Positions 6,907 to 14,749 of a stretch of DNA of 64,000 nt are shown in pieces. Positions within the stretch are counted from its first letter, which is position 1. Each line of letters starts with the position of its first letter. Origin of the DNA: Agrococcus lahaulensis DSM 17612. Its GTDB lineage: Bacteria; Actinomycetota; Actinomycetes; Actinomycetales; Microbacteriaceae. Below the pieces are notes generated by a model, which was given only the letters and a program-made list of their open reading frames with translations, ran no database searches and was not told the DNA's origin. The stretch covers positions 310,001 to 374,000 of the forward strand of contig NZ_AULD01000006.1 of assembly GCF_000425105.1 (NCBI RefSeq), read 5' to 3'. The position numbers and the translations under genes were made by a program.

Positions 6907-8367
6907 ATGACCGAGTCGACGACGCAGGCCACGACCAACCGCTCCACGACCCCGACGGGATCGGCGTTCACCGAGCAGATCCAGCGGGGCTGGGCCGAGC
7001 GGCCCGAGTCGACGCCCGAGCCGCGCGAGGCCGCCGCGTTCGCGGCCGAGCGGCGCGCGCGCATCTCGGCGATGCACCCCGGCGTCCGGCTCGTCGTGCC
7101 GGCCGGCTCGCTCAAGGTGCGCTCGAACGACACCGACTACCCGTTCCGTCCGCACCCCGACTTCACCTACCTCACGGGCTGGGGCTCCGACGCCGAGCCC
7201 GACTCGGTGCTCGTGCTCGAGCCGGTGCGTGAGGGAGAGGGCGGGGGCGACGGCCACCGCGCGACGCTCTACTTCCGCGGCCCCGCCGGCCGCGGCACGA
7301 CCGAGTTCTACGCCAACCCCGCGATCGGCGAGTTCTGGGTGGGCCCGCGCCCCTCGCTCGCGCACGTCGCGGCCGACCTCGGCCTCGCGACCGCCGACCT
7401 CGGCGAGCTCGAGGCCGCGCTCTCGAGCGAGGCGGATGCGCTCGTCGTCACGGGCGCGGATGCCGCGGTGGAGGCGATGGTCGCGGGCGCGAACCCCGAC
7501 GGCGACGTGCTCGCGCGCGACCTCTCGGAGCTGCGGCTCGTGAAGGACGCGTTCGAGATCGCCGAGGTGCAGGCCGCGGTCGACGCGACCGCGCGCGGCT
7601 TCGACGACGTGATCGCCGACCTCGCCGAGGCGACCCGGCACGAGCGCGGCGAGCGCGTCGTCGAGGGCGCCTTCCACCGCCGCGCGCGGCTCGACGGCAA
7701 CGCGGTCGGCTACGACACGATCGCGGCCTCCGGCCACCACGCGTGCTACCTGCACTGGACCCGCAACGACGGCGAGGTGCGCGACGGCGACCTCATCCTG
7801 CTCGACGCGGGCGTCGAGGTCGACAGCCTCTACACCGCCGACATCACCCGCACGCTGCCGATCTCGGGCGAGTTCACCGAGCTGCAGCGACGCGTCTACG
7901 AGGCGGTGCGCGAGGCGGCCGACGCCGCGTTCGCCGTCGTGCGCCCCGGCATCGTCTTCAAGGAGGTGCACGCGGCCGCGATGGCCGTCATCGCGGCGAA
8001 GACCGCCGAGTGGGGGCTGCTGCCGATCACCGCCGAGCAGTCGCTCGAGGCCGACCAGCAGCTGCACCGGCGCTGGATGGTGCACGGCACGAGCCATCAC
8101 CTCGGCCTCGACGTCCACGATTGCGCCGCCGCGCGCCGCGACTTCTACCACGACGGCATCGTGCACGAGGGGATGGTCTTCACGATCGAGCCCGGCCTCT
8201 ACTTCCAGGCCGACGACCTCACGGTGCCCGAGGAGCTGCGCGGCATCGGCGTGCGCATCGAGGACGACATCCTCGTGACCGCCGACGGCGCGGTGAACCT
8301 CTCGGGGGCCATCCCGCGCACGGCCGACGAGGTCGAGGCGTGGATGCGCGAGATCCGCTCGCGCTGA
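6907..8367 (+). CDS. pepP: Xaa-Pro aminopeptidase (aminopeptidase P family)
   Basis: A 486-residue M24 metallopeptidase that removes N-terminal residues preceding proline. The N-terminal non-catalytic domain contains SNDTDYPFRPHPDFTYLTG near residue 80. The catalytic domain shows all five metal ligands: Asp in LLDAGVEVDS, Asp in YTADITRTLP, His in GTSHHLGLDVHD, Glu in FTIEPGLYF, and Glu in RIEDDILVT. It is cytoplasmic, with no signal peptide. The N-terminal 20 residues are Thr/Ser-rich and probably unstructured. Start ATG at 6907. Its 3' end is four bases from the convergent lysE stop. Confidence 0.93.
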   Translation: MTESTTQATTNRSTTPTGSAFTEQIQRGWAERPESTPEPREAAAFAAERRARISAMHPGVRLVVPAGSLKVRSNDTDYPFRPHPDFTYLTGWGSDAEPDSVLVLEPVREGEGGGDGHRATLYFRGPAGRGTTEFYANPAIGEFWVGPRPSLAHVAADLGLATADLGELEAALSSEADALVVTGADAAVEAMVAGANPDGDVLARDLSELRLVKDAFEIAEVQAAVDATARGFDDVIADLAEATRHERGERVVEGAFHRRARLDGNAVGYDTIAASGHHACYLHWTRNDGEVRDGDLILLDAGVEVDSLYTADITRTLPISGEFTELQRRVYEAVREAADAAFAVVRPGIVFKEVHAAAMAVIAAKTAEWGLLPITAEQSLEADQQLHRRWMVHGTSHHLGLDVHDCAAARRDFYHDGIVHEGMVFTIEPGLYFQADDLTVPEELRGIGVRIEDDILVTADGAVNLSGAIPRTADEVEAWMREIRSR

Positions 8368-8371
8368 CGCG

Positions 8372-9040
8372 TCACCCGGCGACGAGACTCACGGCGATCA
8401 CGAGCATGACGACCGCGATGCCGCCGTCGAGGATCCGCCACGCACGCTCGGTGCGCATGAGCGGCGCGAGGTAGCGGGCGCCGTAGCCGAAGCCGACGAA
8501 CCAGAGGCTCGCCGCGGCGATGCCGCCCGCGAGGAACCACCAGCGCGCGTCGCCGAAGGGCGCGGCGATCGAGCCGAGCACGACGGTCGTCTCGACGAGC
8601 GCCTGCGGGTTGAGCCACGTCACCGCGAGGATCGTCGCCAGCGTCGAGGCACGGGTCGAGCGCCAGCTCGAGCGCGTGCGCGTCGCGACGGCGCCGCCGG
8701 CCGTCGCCCCCGACGCGTCGCGCTCGGGCGCCGCCTCGAGCGAGCCGCCGCCCCGCCACGCGCGGCGGGCGCTCACGGCGGCGAAGCCGACGAGGAAGAT
8801 CGCGCCGGCCCAGCGGCCGGCGGTCTCGAGCCACGGGTGGGCGGCGACGACGGTCGCGACCCCGGCGACCCCGATCGTCTGCAGCACGACGTCGCTCGCG
8901 ATGCACACGGCCACCACGAGCCCGACGTGCTCGCGCCGGAGGCCCTGGCGCAGCACGATCGCGTTCTGGGCGCCGATCGAGATGATGAGGCCGAGGCAGA
9001 CGCCGAGGCCCGAGAGCAGCGCGACGAGCTCGGGGTTCAT
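8372..9040 (-). CDS. lysE: LysE/ArgO family amino-acid exporter
   Basis: A 222-residue membrane protein with about six helices. It begins with the family signature GLIISIGAQNAIVLRQGLRREH near residue 18 and contains LAVTWLNPQALVETTVVLG near 135, as in LysE and ArgO. These export lysine and arginine to prevent toxic build-up, for example after peptide uptake. A hydrophilic loop of about 35 residues (positions 98-130) separates the two halves. It is divergent from a LysR-type regulator of the LysG/ArgP kind, the arrangement known in Corynebacterium. Leaderless start supported by TAGCGT at 9053-9048. Confidence 0.9.
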   Translation of the reverse strand: MNPELVALLSGLGVCLGLIISIGAQNAIVLRQGLRREHVGLVVAVCIASDVVLQTIGVAGVATVVAAHPWLETAGRWAGAIFLVGFAAVSARRAWRGGGSLEAAPERDASGATAGGAVATRTRSSWRSTRASTLATILAVTWLNPQALVETTVVLGSIAAPFGDARWWFLAGGIAAASLWFVGFGYGARYLAPLMRTERAWRILDGGIAVVMLVIAVSLVAG

Positions 9041-9047
9041 GGAGACG

Positions 9048-9053
9048 ACGCTA
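9048..9053 (-). promoter_or_regulatory. -10 hexamer TAGCGT of lysE
   Basis: TAGCGT on the minus strand ends seven bases before the lysE ATG at 9040. Confidence 0.45.
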
Positions 9054-9066
9054 CGGGCGGCCGCGA

Positions 9067-9113
9067 GATGCAGTCCAGCGAAGCATCCTGCAGGTCATGA
9101 AGCAGCGCTTCAT
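9067..9113. promoter_or_regulatory. inverted repeats between lysE and lysG
   Basis: GATGC (9067-9071) pairs with GCATC (9083-9087). ATGAAG (9097-9102) pairs with CTTCAT (9108-9113) around CAGCG, and the second repeat abuts the lysG -10. LysR-type regulators bind such dyads in shared divergent promoters; assignment to LysG is inferred from position. Confidence 0.4.
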
Positions 9114-9114
9114 C

Positions 9115-9120
9115 TACGCT
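9115..9120 (+). promoter_or_regulatory. -10 hexamer TACGCT of lysG
   Basis: TACGCT ends six bases before the ATG at 9127. This argues against the in-frame ATG at 9097, which lies upstream of the hexamer. Confidence 0.5.
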
Positions 9121-9126
9121 GACGCC

Positions 9127-10008
9127 ATGGAACTGCCCCTCGAGAGCCTGCGCACCCTCGCGGCCGTCGTCGACGCGGGCACGCTCGAGCGCGCCGCCGC
9201 CCGGCTCGGCGTCACGCCGAGCGCCGTGAGCCAGCGCATCCGCGCGATCGAGCAGCGCGTCGGCCGCGTCGTGCTGCAGCGCACGAAGCCCGTGCGCGCG
9301 ACCGAGGCCGGCGAGGCGCTCGTGCGGCTCGCGCGCCAGCTCGCCCTGCTCGAGCGCGACGCGCTCGAGGCGCTCGGCGACGCCTCCCCCGCGCCGCGCG
9401 TGCCGCTCGCGGTCAACGCCGACTCGCTCATCACGTGGTTCATGCCCGTGCTGCTCGCGGTCGCGCGCGAGCGCCCGGTGTCGTTCGAGCTGCACCGGGA
9501 GGACCAGGAGCGCACGGCGCAGCTCCTCGCGGACGGCACGGTCATGGGCGCCGTGACCGCGCAGCGCGAGCCCGTGCCGGGCTGCGTCGCCTCCCCGCTC
9601 GGGCGCATGCGCTACGTCGCCATCGCCGAGCGCGGCTTCGCCGAGCGGTGGTTCCCGCGCGGCATCGCGCCGCGCGCGCTCGAGCGGGCGCCGCTCGTCG
9701 ACTTCGACCCGCACGACTCGCTCCAGTCGCGGTTCGCGCGCCGCCACGGCGCCGAGCAGACCGCGCCCCGGCACGTCATCAGCGCATCCGCCGAGTACGC
9801 CGAGGCGGTGCGGTTGGGGCTCGGCTGGGGCATGCTGCTGCCCGGCCAGTTCGAGGACGGCCTCGCCGACGGCTCGCTCGTGCAGCTCGCGCCCGACGCC
9901 ATCGAGGTGCCGCTCTGGTGGCAGCGCTGGAACCTCGCCTCGCCGCTGCTCGACACGGTGACGGATGCGGTGACCGAGGCCGCGCGCGCGTCGCCCGCGC
10001 TCGTGTGA
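9127..10008 (+). CDS. lysG: LysR-type regulator, LysG/ArgP-like
   Basis: A 293-residue LysR-family regulator. The N-terminal helix-turn-helix reads LRTLAAVVDAGTLERAAARLG then VTPSAVSQRIRAIEQ (residues 5-45), with the following RTKPVRATEAGEAL typical of ArgP/LysG. The effector domain (about 90-290) begins PLAVNADSLITWFMPVL, a phrase conserved in ArgP-type proteins. Known homologues sense lysine or arginine and activate the divergent exporter, here lysE. The start at 9127 is preferred over 9097 because the promoter hexamer lies between them. Confidence 0.88.
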   Translation: MELPLESLRTLAAVVDAGTLERAAARLGVTPSAVSQRIRAIEQRVGRVVLQRTKPVRATEAGEALVRLARQLALLERDALEALGDASPAPRVPLAVNADSLITWFMPVLLAVARERPVSFELHREDQERTAQLLADGTVMGAVTAQREPVPGCVASPLGRMRYVAIAERGFAERWFPRGIAPRALERAPLVDFDPHDSLQSRFARRHGAEQTAPRHVISASAEYAEAVRLGLGWGMLLPGQFEDGLADGSLVQLAPDAIEVPLWWQRWNLASPLLDTVTDAVTEAARASPALV

Positions 10009-10021
10009 CCAGGTCGTGTGA

Positions 10022-10606
10022 CTAGGCGGCAGGCGGCGAAGGCGGCTGCTGCACTGGCGGCTGCTGCACCGGCGGCTGCTGCACCGGCGGCTGCTGCACC
10101 GGCGGCTGCTCGGCGGCGACCGGCGCAGCCGCGCCGCCCCGCTGGCCGATGATGTGCATCGCCCTGCCCGCCGACTGCTGGGGCGCGACGACGTCGTAGC
10201 GCGCGGCGAGCACCTGCTGCACCGACGCGTAGTCGCGCTTCCGGCGCGTCATCGAGTGCGTGACGACGCCGAGCAGGATGCCGAAGGCGAGCCCGAGCAG
10301 CGGGAACAGCAGCACCGAGGCGATCGCCTCGGGCACGAGCAGCATGTAGACGAGGCCGATGAACGCGCCGAAGCCGAGGCCGCGCATCGCGCCCGCGAGC
10401 GCGACCTTGCCCCACGTGAGCCGGCCGGTGATGCGCTCGACGAGCTTGAGGTCGTTCCCGACGATCGCGAGCCCCTTGAGCTCGGCCTCGGCGCCCGAGA
10501 CCTTCGCGATCGCGGCCTGCGCCTGGTCGTACGTCTCGAACGAGGCGACCACCACGCCGGAAGGCAAGTGCTGGTCGCCGCGCGCCGCGCCCTGGAACAT
10601 GCTCAC
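10022..10606 (-). CDS. general stress protein 17M-like (YflT) membrane-associated protein with PPVQQ tail
   Basis: A 194-residue protein of the YflT/general stress 17M family. A beta-alpha fold in residues 18-75 (GVVVASFETYDQAQAAIAKV) is followed by two hydrophobic segments with Gly-rich zippers (GAMRGLGFGAFIGLVYML and VLLFPLLGLAFGILLGVV), then the basic SMTRRKRDYASV. The last 25 residues are repeated PPVQQ units encoded by a 15-bp tandem repeat. Function unknown; homologues are stress-induced. A second family member is at 55669. Start GTG at 10606 with a GGGAGG ribosome binding site. Confidence 0.75.
   Translation of the reverse strand: MSMFQGAARGDQHLPSGVVVASFETYDQAQAAIAKVSGAEAELKGLAIVGNDLKLVERITGRLTWGKVALAGAMRGLGFGAFIGLVYMLLVPEAIASVLLFPLLGLAFGILLGVVTHSMTRRKRDYASVQQVLAARYDVVAPQQSAGRAMHIIGQRGGAAAPVAAEQPPVQQPPVQQPPVQQPPVQQPPSPPAA
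10041..10115 (-). repeat. 15-bp tandem repeat encoding PPVQQ
   Basis: Four near-perfect 15-bp units (GGCGGCTGCTGCACC on the plus strand; the first ends in T) lie at 10041-10100, followed by a partial copy. They are in frame within the YflT-like gene and encode PPVQQ repeats, so copy number can vary without frameshift. Confidence 0.85.
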
Positions 10607-10688
10607 GGCCCCATCCTCCCATGCCGGCCGGGGCCCGCCGGGGCCGGTTCGCTGAGGGCGTCACCAGCGTCGCGAGGAGGCCGCGCGG

Positions 10689-10694
10689 TACGTT
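10689..10694 (+). promoter_or_regulatory. -10 hexamer TACGTT of the MgtE_N/CBS gene
   Basis: TACGTT ends seven bases before the ATG at 10702. Confidence 0.45.
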
Positions 10695-10701
10695 GGGAGC
10701 C

Positions 10702-11931
10702 ATGAGCGCAGCCACCGTCTTCGTCGCCCGCCTGGCCGGCGCGGGCGTGTTCGACGCTGCCGGCGAGCGCATGGGCAAGGTGCGCGACGTCGTCACCGTG
10801 CCGCGCCGCGACGCGCCTCCGCGGGTCGTCGGGCTCGTGGTCGAGGACCGCGGCAGGCAGCGCGTGTTCCTCTCGATCGGGCGGGTGCTCTCGATCGGCG
10901 GCGGGCAGCTCATCGCGAGCGCGATCAGCGATCGCCGCTTCAGCCAGCGCGGCAGCGAGCGGCTGCTGCTCGCCGACGTGCTCGGCCGCCAGGTGACGCT
11001 GCGCGACGGCACGACCGCCGTGCTCGAGGACCTCTCGATCTCGGAGCGCGGCCCCGGCGAGTGGGAGGTCGACGAGCTCTTCCTCCGCAAGCCCAAGACC
11101 TCCCCCTTCGGCAAGGGCCCGACGCTGCTCGCCCGCTGGGGCGACGTGCAGGCCGCCGTCGACGCGGAGCACGACACCGAGCACCTCGTCGCGTCGCTCG
11201 ACGACCTCCCCGCCGCCGACGCCGCCTCCGCGATGCTCGACCTGCCGCAGCAGCGCATGATCGAGGTCGCGGAGGACCTCTCCGACGACCGGCTCGCCGA
11301 CATCCTCGAGGAGATGCACGAGGACCGGCAGGTCGAGATCCTCGCAGCCCTCGAGGACGACCGCGTCGCCGACGTGCTCGACCAGATGGAGCCCGACGAC
11401 GCCGCCGACCTCATCGCCCACATGACGCCCGAGCGCGGCGAGACGCTGCTCGAGCTCATGGATCCCGACGAGGCCGAGGACGTGCGCATGCTGCTCGCGT
11501 TCGGCGCCGACACCGCCGGCGGCCTCATGACGACCGAGCCGATCATCGTCGCGAGCGACGCGACGGTCGCCGAGGCGCTCGCGCTCATCCGCCGGCACGA
11601 GGTCGCGCCCGCGCTCGCCGCCGCCATCTGCGTCACGCTCCCCCCGTACGAGCCGCCCACGGGCCGCTTCCTCGGCATGGTCCACTTCCAGCGGCTGCTG
11701 CGCTACCCGCCGAACGAGCGCGTCGGCACCCTGCTCGACGACCAGATCGAGCCCGTGCTCGTCTCGGCCTCCGCCGCCGAGGTCACGCGCGAGCTCGCCG
11801 CCTACAACCTCGTCTCGGTGCCGGTCGTCGACCCCGCCGGCCGGCTCGTCGGCGTCGTCACGATCGACGACGTGCTCGACCACCTGCTGCCGGAGGACTG
11901 GCGCGCGCAGGAGGAGGCGCCGCGTGGCTGA
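10702..11931 (+). CDS. PRC-barrel / MgtE N-terminal / CBS domain protein without membrane domain
   Basis: A 409-residue soluble protein. Residues 1-130 hold a PRC-barrel-like region (VFDAAGERMGKVRDVV). Residues 150-260 are the acidic helical MgtE N-terminal domain with repeated LADILEEMHEDRQVEILAAL-like helices. Residues 265-400 are a CBS pair (GGLMTTEPIIVASDATVAEAL and LVGVVTIDDVLDHL). In MgtE channels these two domains sense Mg2+ and gate a membrane pore, but the pore is absent here. The next gene, overlapping by eight bases, encodes a DUF1003 membrane protein, so the pair may act together. A leaderless start is likely. Confidence 0.82.
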   Translation: MSAATVFVARLAGAGVFDAAGERMGKVRDVVTVPRRDAPPRVVGLVVEDRGRQRVFLSIGRVLSIGGGQLIASAISDRRFSQRGSERLLLADVLGRQVTLRDGTTAVLEDLSISERGPGEWEVDELFLRKPKTSPFGKGPTLLARWGDVQAAVDAEHDTEHLVASLDDLPAADAASAMLDLPQQRMIEVAEDLSDDRLADILEEMHEDRQVEILAALEDDRVADVLDQMEPDDAADLIAHMTPERGETLLELMDPDEAEDVRMLLAFGADTAGGLMTTEPIIVASDATVAEALALIRRHEVAPALAAAICVTLPPYEPPTGRFLGMVHFQRLLRYPPNERVGTLLDDQIEPVLVSASAAEVTRELAAYNLVSVPVVDPAGRLVGVVTIDDVLDHLLPEDWRAQEEAPRG

Positions 11932-12427
11932 GCGCGACGACGAGTTCGCGCGCCCCAAGTCGCGCCGCCGCTGGCTGCGGATGCCGGAGTCGAAGGACCG
12001 CTTCGGCCGCTTCACCGAGGCGTTCGCCCGCGCGATGGGCACGCCCGGGTTCCTGATCGGGATGACGATCTTCGTCACCTTCTGGCTGGGCTACAACTCG
12101 ATCATGCCGCCCGAGGCGCAGTTCGACCCGCAGGACCAGGGCTTCCCGCTCCTCACGCTCGTGCTGAGCCTGCAGGCCTCCTACGCGGCGCCGCTGCTGC
12201 TGCTCGCCCAGAACCGGCAGGACGACCGCGACCGCGTGCAGATCGAGCAGGACCGCTTGCGCGCCGAGCGCAACCTCAACGACACCGAGTACCTCGCGCG
12301 CGAGGTCGTGGCGCTGCGCATGGCGATGCGCGACATGGCCACGCGCGAGTTCATCCGCGCGGAGCTCAAGTCGTTCGTCGACGAGCTCGACGAGCGCCAG
12401 GGCGGCGTCGAGCGCCGAGCGCAGTGA
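11924..12427 (+). CDS. DUF1003 membrane protein
   Basis: A 167-residue protein. Residues 1-40 are charged. Two hydrophobic segments (FLIGMTIFVTFWLGYNSI near 43-60 and FPLLTLVLSLQASYAAPLLLL near 73-95) contain the DUF1003 signature WLGYN and SLQASYAAPLLLLAQNRQ. A long charged coiled-coil tail follows (RDRVQIEQDRLRAERNLND). Function unknown. It starts with GTG inside the end of the MgtE_N/CBS gene and its stop overlaps the GTG of mrp (GTGA), so the three are translationally coupled. Confidence 0.85.
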   Translation: MAERDDEFARPKSRRRWLRMPESKDRFGRFTEAFARAMGTPGFLIGMTIFVTFWLGYNSIMPPEAQFDPQDQGFPLLTLVLSLQASYAAPLLLLAQNRQDDRDRVQIEQDRLRAERNLNDTEYLAREVVALRMAMRDMATREFIRAELKSFVDELDERQGGVERRAQ

Positions 12428-13506
12428 TCGATCCCCGGCTCGAGCGCGCCCTCGGCACGGTCGTCGATCCCGAGATCCGGCGACCGCTCGTCGAGCTCGA
12501 CATGATCCCCGCCGCGTCCCTCGACGACGGGACGGCACGCATCCGCCTCGAGCTCACGGTGGCGGCGTGCCCCGCGGCCGACCGGATCCAGGCGGATGTG
12601 CGGCAGGCGGCCGCGTCGGTCGCGGGCGTCGAGCGCGTGGAGATCGAGGTCGGCGTCATGTCGCCCGCGACGCGGCAGGCCCTCGTCGAGCGGCTGCGCG
12701 GATCGCGGCCGCAGCAGTTCGGTCCCGAGACGCTCACGCGCATCATCGCGGTCGCGAGCGGCAAGGGCGGGGTCGGCAAGTCGACCGTCACCGCGAACCT
12801 CGCGGTCGCGCTCGCCGCGCGCGGGCTCGCGGTCGGCGTCATCGACGCCGACGTGCACGGCTACTCGATCCCGGCGCTGCTCGGCTCGGCCGACCGCCCG
12901 ACGCGCGTGGGTGACATGATGATGCCGCCGGAGGCGCACGGCGTGCGGCTCGTCTCGATCGGCATGTTCGTCGAGGGCAACCGCTCGGTCTCGTGGCGCG
13001 GGCCGATGCTGCACCGCACGCTCGCGCAGTTCCTGAGCGACGTGTGGTGGGGCGACCTCGACGTGCTGCTCATCGACATGCCGCCCGGCACGGGCGACGT
13101 CGCGATCTCGCTCGGCCAGCTGCTGCCGCACGCCGAGGTGCTCGTCGTCACGACCCCGCAGCGCGCGGCGGCGGAGGTCGCCGAGCGCGCGGGCGAGGTC
13201 GCGCGGCAGACGGGCCAGCGCGTGCTCGGCGTGGTCGAGAACATGGCGGGGCTCGCGCAGCCCGACGGCTCGATCCTCGAGCTCTTCGGCGCGGGGGGCG
13301 GCGACGAGGCCGCGCGCCGGCTCGGCGTGCCGGTGCTCGCGCGCGTGCCGCTCTCCGTCGCGCTGCGCGAGGGCGGCGACGCGGGCGCGCCCGTCGTCGC
13401 GGCGGAGCCGACCGACCCGGCGGCGGCCGCGATCATCGCGCTCGCCGAGGCGCTGCGCGGCACGCGACCGATCGCGGGCCGCGGCCTGCCCCTCTCGCCC
13501 GCCTGA
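12424..13506 (+). CDS. mrp: Mrp/NBP35-type P-loop ATPase, iron-sulfur carrier homologue
   Basis: A 360-residue ATPase. Residues 1-75 are a MIP18/DUF59 domain (LGTVVDPEIRRPLVELDM). From about 105 the ParA-like ATPase begins with the deviant Walker A SGKGGVGKST, then DADVHGYSIP (switch) and LLIDMPPGTGD (Walker B). ApbC/Mrp proteins carry Fe-S clusters to apoproteins, but the usual CxxC after VVENM is replaced here by residues without Cys (VVENMAGLAQPDG), as in some actinobacterial homologues. Fe-S transfer is therefore uncertain. Start GTG overlaps the DUF1003 stop. Confidence 0.88.
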   Translation: MIDPRLERALGTVVDPEIRRPLVELDMIPAASLDDGTARIRLELTVAACPAADRIQADVRQAAASVAGVERVEIEVGVMSPATRQALVERLRGSRPQQFGPETLTRIIAVASGKGGVGKSTVTANLAVALAARGLAVGVIDADVHGYSIPALLGSADRPTRVGDMMMPPEAHGVRLVSIGMFVEGNRSVSWRGPMLHRTLAQFLSDVWWGDLDVLLIDMPPGTGDVAISLGQLLPHAEVLVVTTPQRAAAEVAERAGEVARQTGQRVLGVVENMAGLAQPDGSILELFGAGGGDEAARRLGVPVLARVPLSVALREGGDAGAPVVAAEPTDPAAAAIIALAEALRGTRPIAGRGLPLSPA

Positions 13507-13537
13507 CGCATCCCCCTGCCGCCCCGCTCCGCGCCGC

Positions 13538-13638
13538 GCAGAGTGCCGACACTCTGCGACCTCGCAGCGCGGGGAGCAGCAGAGTTCCGACACTCTGCGA
13601 TCCAGGGGCGCGAGAACAGCAGAGTTCCGGCACTCTGC
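13538..13638. repeat. cluster of three 20-bp palindromes (cluster 2)
   Basis: Copies at 13538-13557, 13579-13598 and 13619-13638 match those at 596-696. The first is GCAGAGTGCCGACACTCTGC; the second and third have TT in place of TG in the left arm, and the third has GG in the centre. Start-to-start distances are 41 and 40 bp, identical to cluster 1. The spacers are 21 and 20 bp and keep a CGCGgGgA-like core. The cluster lies between the convergent mrp and tatB genes, again at two 3' ends. Confidence 0.85.
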
Positions 13639-13653
13639 GGAGGGAGGTGCGGG

Positions 13654-14025
13654 TCAGGTGGCCTCGTCGTCGAAGCGCATCGGGCCGCGCTGGCGCTGCG
13701 GCAAGCCGGAGACCGTGGCGACCGAGGCCTTCGCGGCGGCGCTCGCGAAGTCCTCCGGCGGCGCGGGCTGCTCCTTGAGCGCGTCCATCACGATGCGCCG
13801 CGGGTCGTACTGCCGCGGGTCGAGCTTCTGCCAGTCGACCTCGTCGAACTCGGGTCCGATCTCCTCGCGCATCCGCTCCTTCGCGCCGCCCGCGAGGTCG
13901 CGCAGCCCCCGCACGAGCGCGCCGAGCTTCTCGGCGAGCACGGGCAGCCGCTCGGGGCCGATGAGGAAGGCCGCGAGCAGGGCGATGATCACCAGCTTGT
14001 CGAGCGTGATGCCTGCGAGGGACAC
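13654..14025 (-). CDS. tatB: Sec-independent protein translocase TatB
   Basis: A 123-residue protein. One N-terminal membrane helix (LDKLVIIALLAAFLIGPERLP) with the conserved Gly-Pro-Glu motif is followed by an amphipathic helix (LAEKLGALVRGLRDLAGGAKERM) and an acidic, flexible tail. This is the TatA/B architecture, and the length fits TatB. It partners TatC in the twin-arginine pathway for folded proteins; tatC is not in this window. The start is GTG at 14025, supported by TACCCT six bases upstream. Longer upstream frames lack a plausible promoter. Confidence 0.85.
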   Translation of the reverse strand: MSLAGITLDKLVIIALLAAFLIGPERLPVLAEKLGALVRGLRDLAGGAKERMREEIGPEFDEVDWQKLDPRQYDPRRIVMDALKEQPAPPEDFASAAAKASVATVSGLPQRQRGPMRFDDEAT

Positions 14026-14031
14026 CCCTCC

Positions 14032-14037
14032 AGGGTA
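14032..14037 (-). promoter_or_regulatory. -10 hexamer TACCCT of tatB
   Basis: TACCCT on the minus strand ends six bases before the GTG start at 14025, defining a leaderless start. Confidence 0.45.
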
Positions 14038-14085
14038 GTCGAGCCGCCTCGGCGAGCCTGCGGCGAGCGGATGCGTCCCGGTCGG

Positions 14086-14091
14086 TAGGCT
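14086..14091 (+). promoter_or_regulatory. -10 hexamer TAGGCT of the O-methyltransferase
   Basis: TAGGCT would start transcription near 14098, next to GGAGGA (14099-14104) and the GTG at 14108, so the leader would be only about ten bases. Confidence 0.4.
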
Positions 14092-14107
14092 CGCGGGCGG
14101 AGGAACC

Positions 14108-14749
14108 GTGCAGACTTCATCGCTCATCGCCAAGTACCTCGACGACCTCGCGAGCGAGGACGAGGTGCTCACCGCGGCGCGCGACGCCTCGGTCGAGCTC
14201 GGCGTCGCGCCCATCGCGCCCGCCGTCGGCGCCCAGCTCGCCGCGATCGCCGCGTCGACGCAGGCGAGCGCGATCCTCGAGGTCGGCACCGGCGCGGGCG
14301 TGAGCGGCCTGTGGCTGCTGCGCGGGGCACCCGGCGCGACGCTCACCTCGATCGACACCGAGCTCGACCACCAGCAGCACGCGCGCTCGGCGTTCACGCA
14401 GGCCGGGATCCCCGTCACTCGCGCGCGCCTCATCACCGGCCGCGCACGCGACGTGCTCCCCCGCATGAACGAGGCGAGCTACGACATCGTGCTCATCGAC
14501 GCCGACCCGGCGGGGCTCATGGAGTACGTCGAGCACGCGCTCTCGCTCGTGCGCGTCGGCGGCTCGGTGCTCGTCGCCCACGCACTGCTCGGCGGCAAGG
14601 TCGCCGACCCCGCGCAGCGCGACGAGGCGGTCGCAGACCTGCGCGCGCTCCTCAAGGCGCTCTCGTCGAGCGACGCGGTGCGCGCCGCGGTGTCGCCGGT
14701 CGGCGACGGGCTGCTGCAGATCGTCCGGCTGCCGGAGCCGGCCGCCTGA
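14108..14749 (+). CDS. class I SAM-dependent O-methyltransferase
   Basis: A 213-residue methyltransferase of the COMT/CCoAOMT-like O-methyltransferase family. The SAM-binding motif is ILEVGTGAGVSGLWLL near residue 58, the acidic residue after the second strand is in LTSIDTELDHQ, and YDIVLIDADPAGLMEYVEHAL near 130 carries the metal/substrate Asp region. It is cytoplasmic; the substrate is unknown. The GTG start has an adjacent GGAGGA. Its TGA stop forms the first bases of a long inverted repeat. Confidence 0.87.
   Translation: MQTSSLIAKYLDDLASEDEVLTAARDASVELGVAPIAPAVGAQLAAIAASTQASAILEVGTGAGVSGLWLLRGAPGATLTSIDTELDHQQHARSAFTQAGIPVTRARLITGRARDVLPRMNEASYDIVLIDADPAGLMEYVEHALSLVRVGGSVLVAHALLGGKVADPAQRDEAVADLRALLKALSSSDAVRAAVSPVGDGLLQIVRLPEPAA

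Noticed and set aside
9097-9126. ATG at 9097 as start of lysG
   Set aside because: It lies upstream of the TACGCT hexamer and inside a probable operator; the next in-frame ATG at 9127 fits a leaderless mRNA.
8372-9126. Lysine riboswitch near lysE
   Set aside because: The intergenic region is only 86 bases and both genes appear leaderless; regulation is better explained by LysG.
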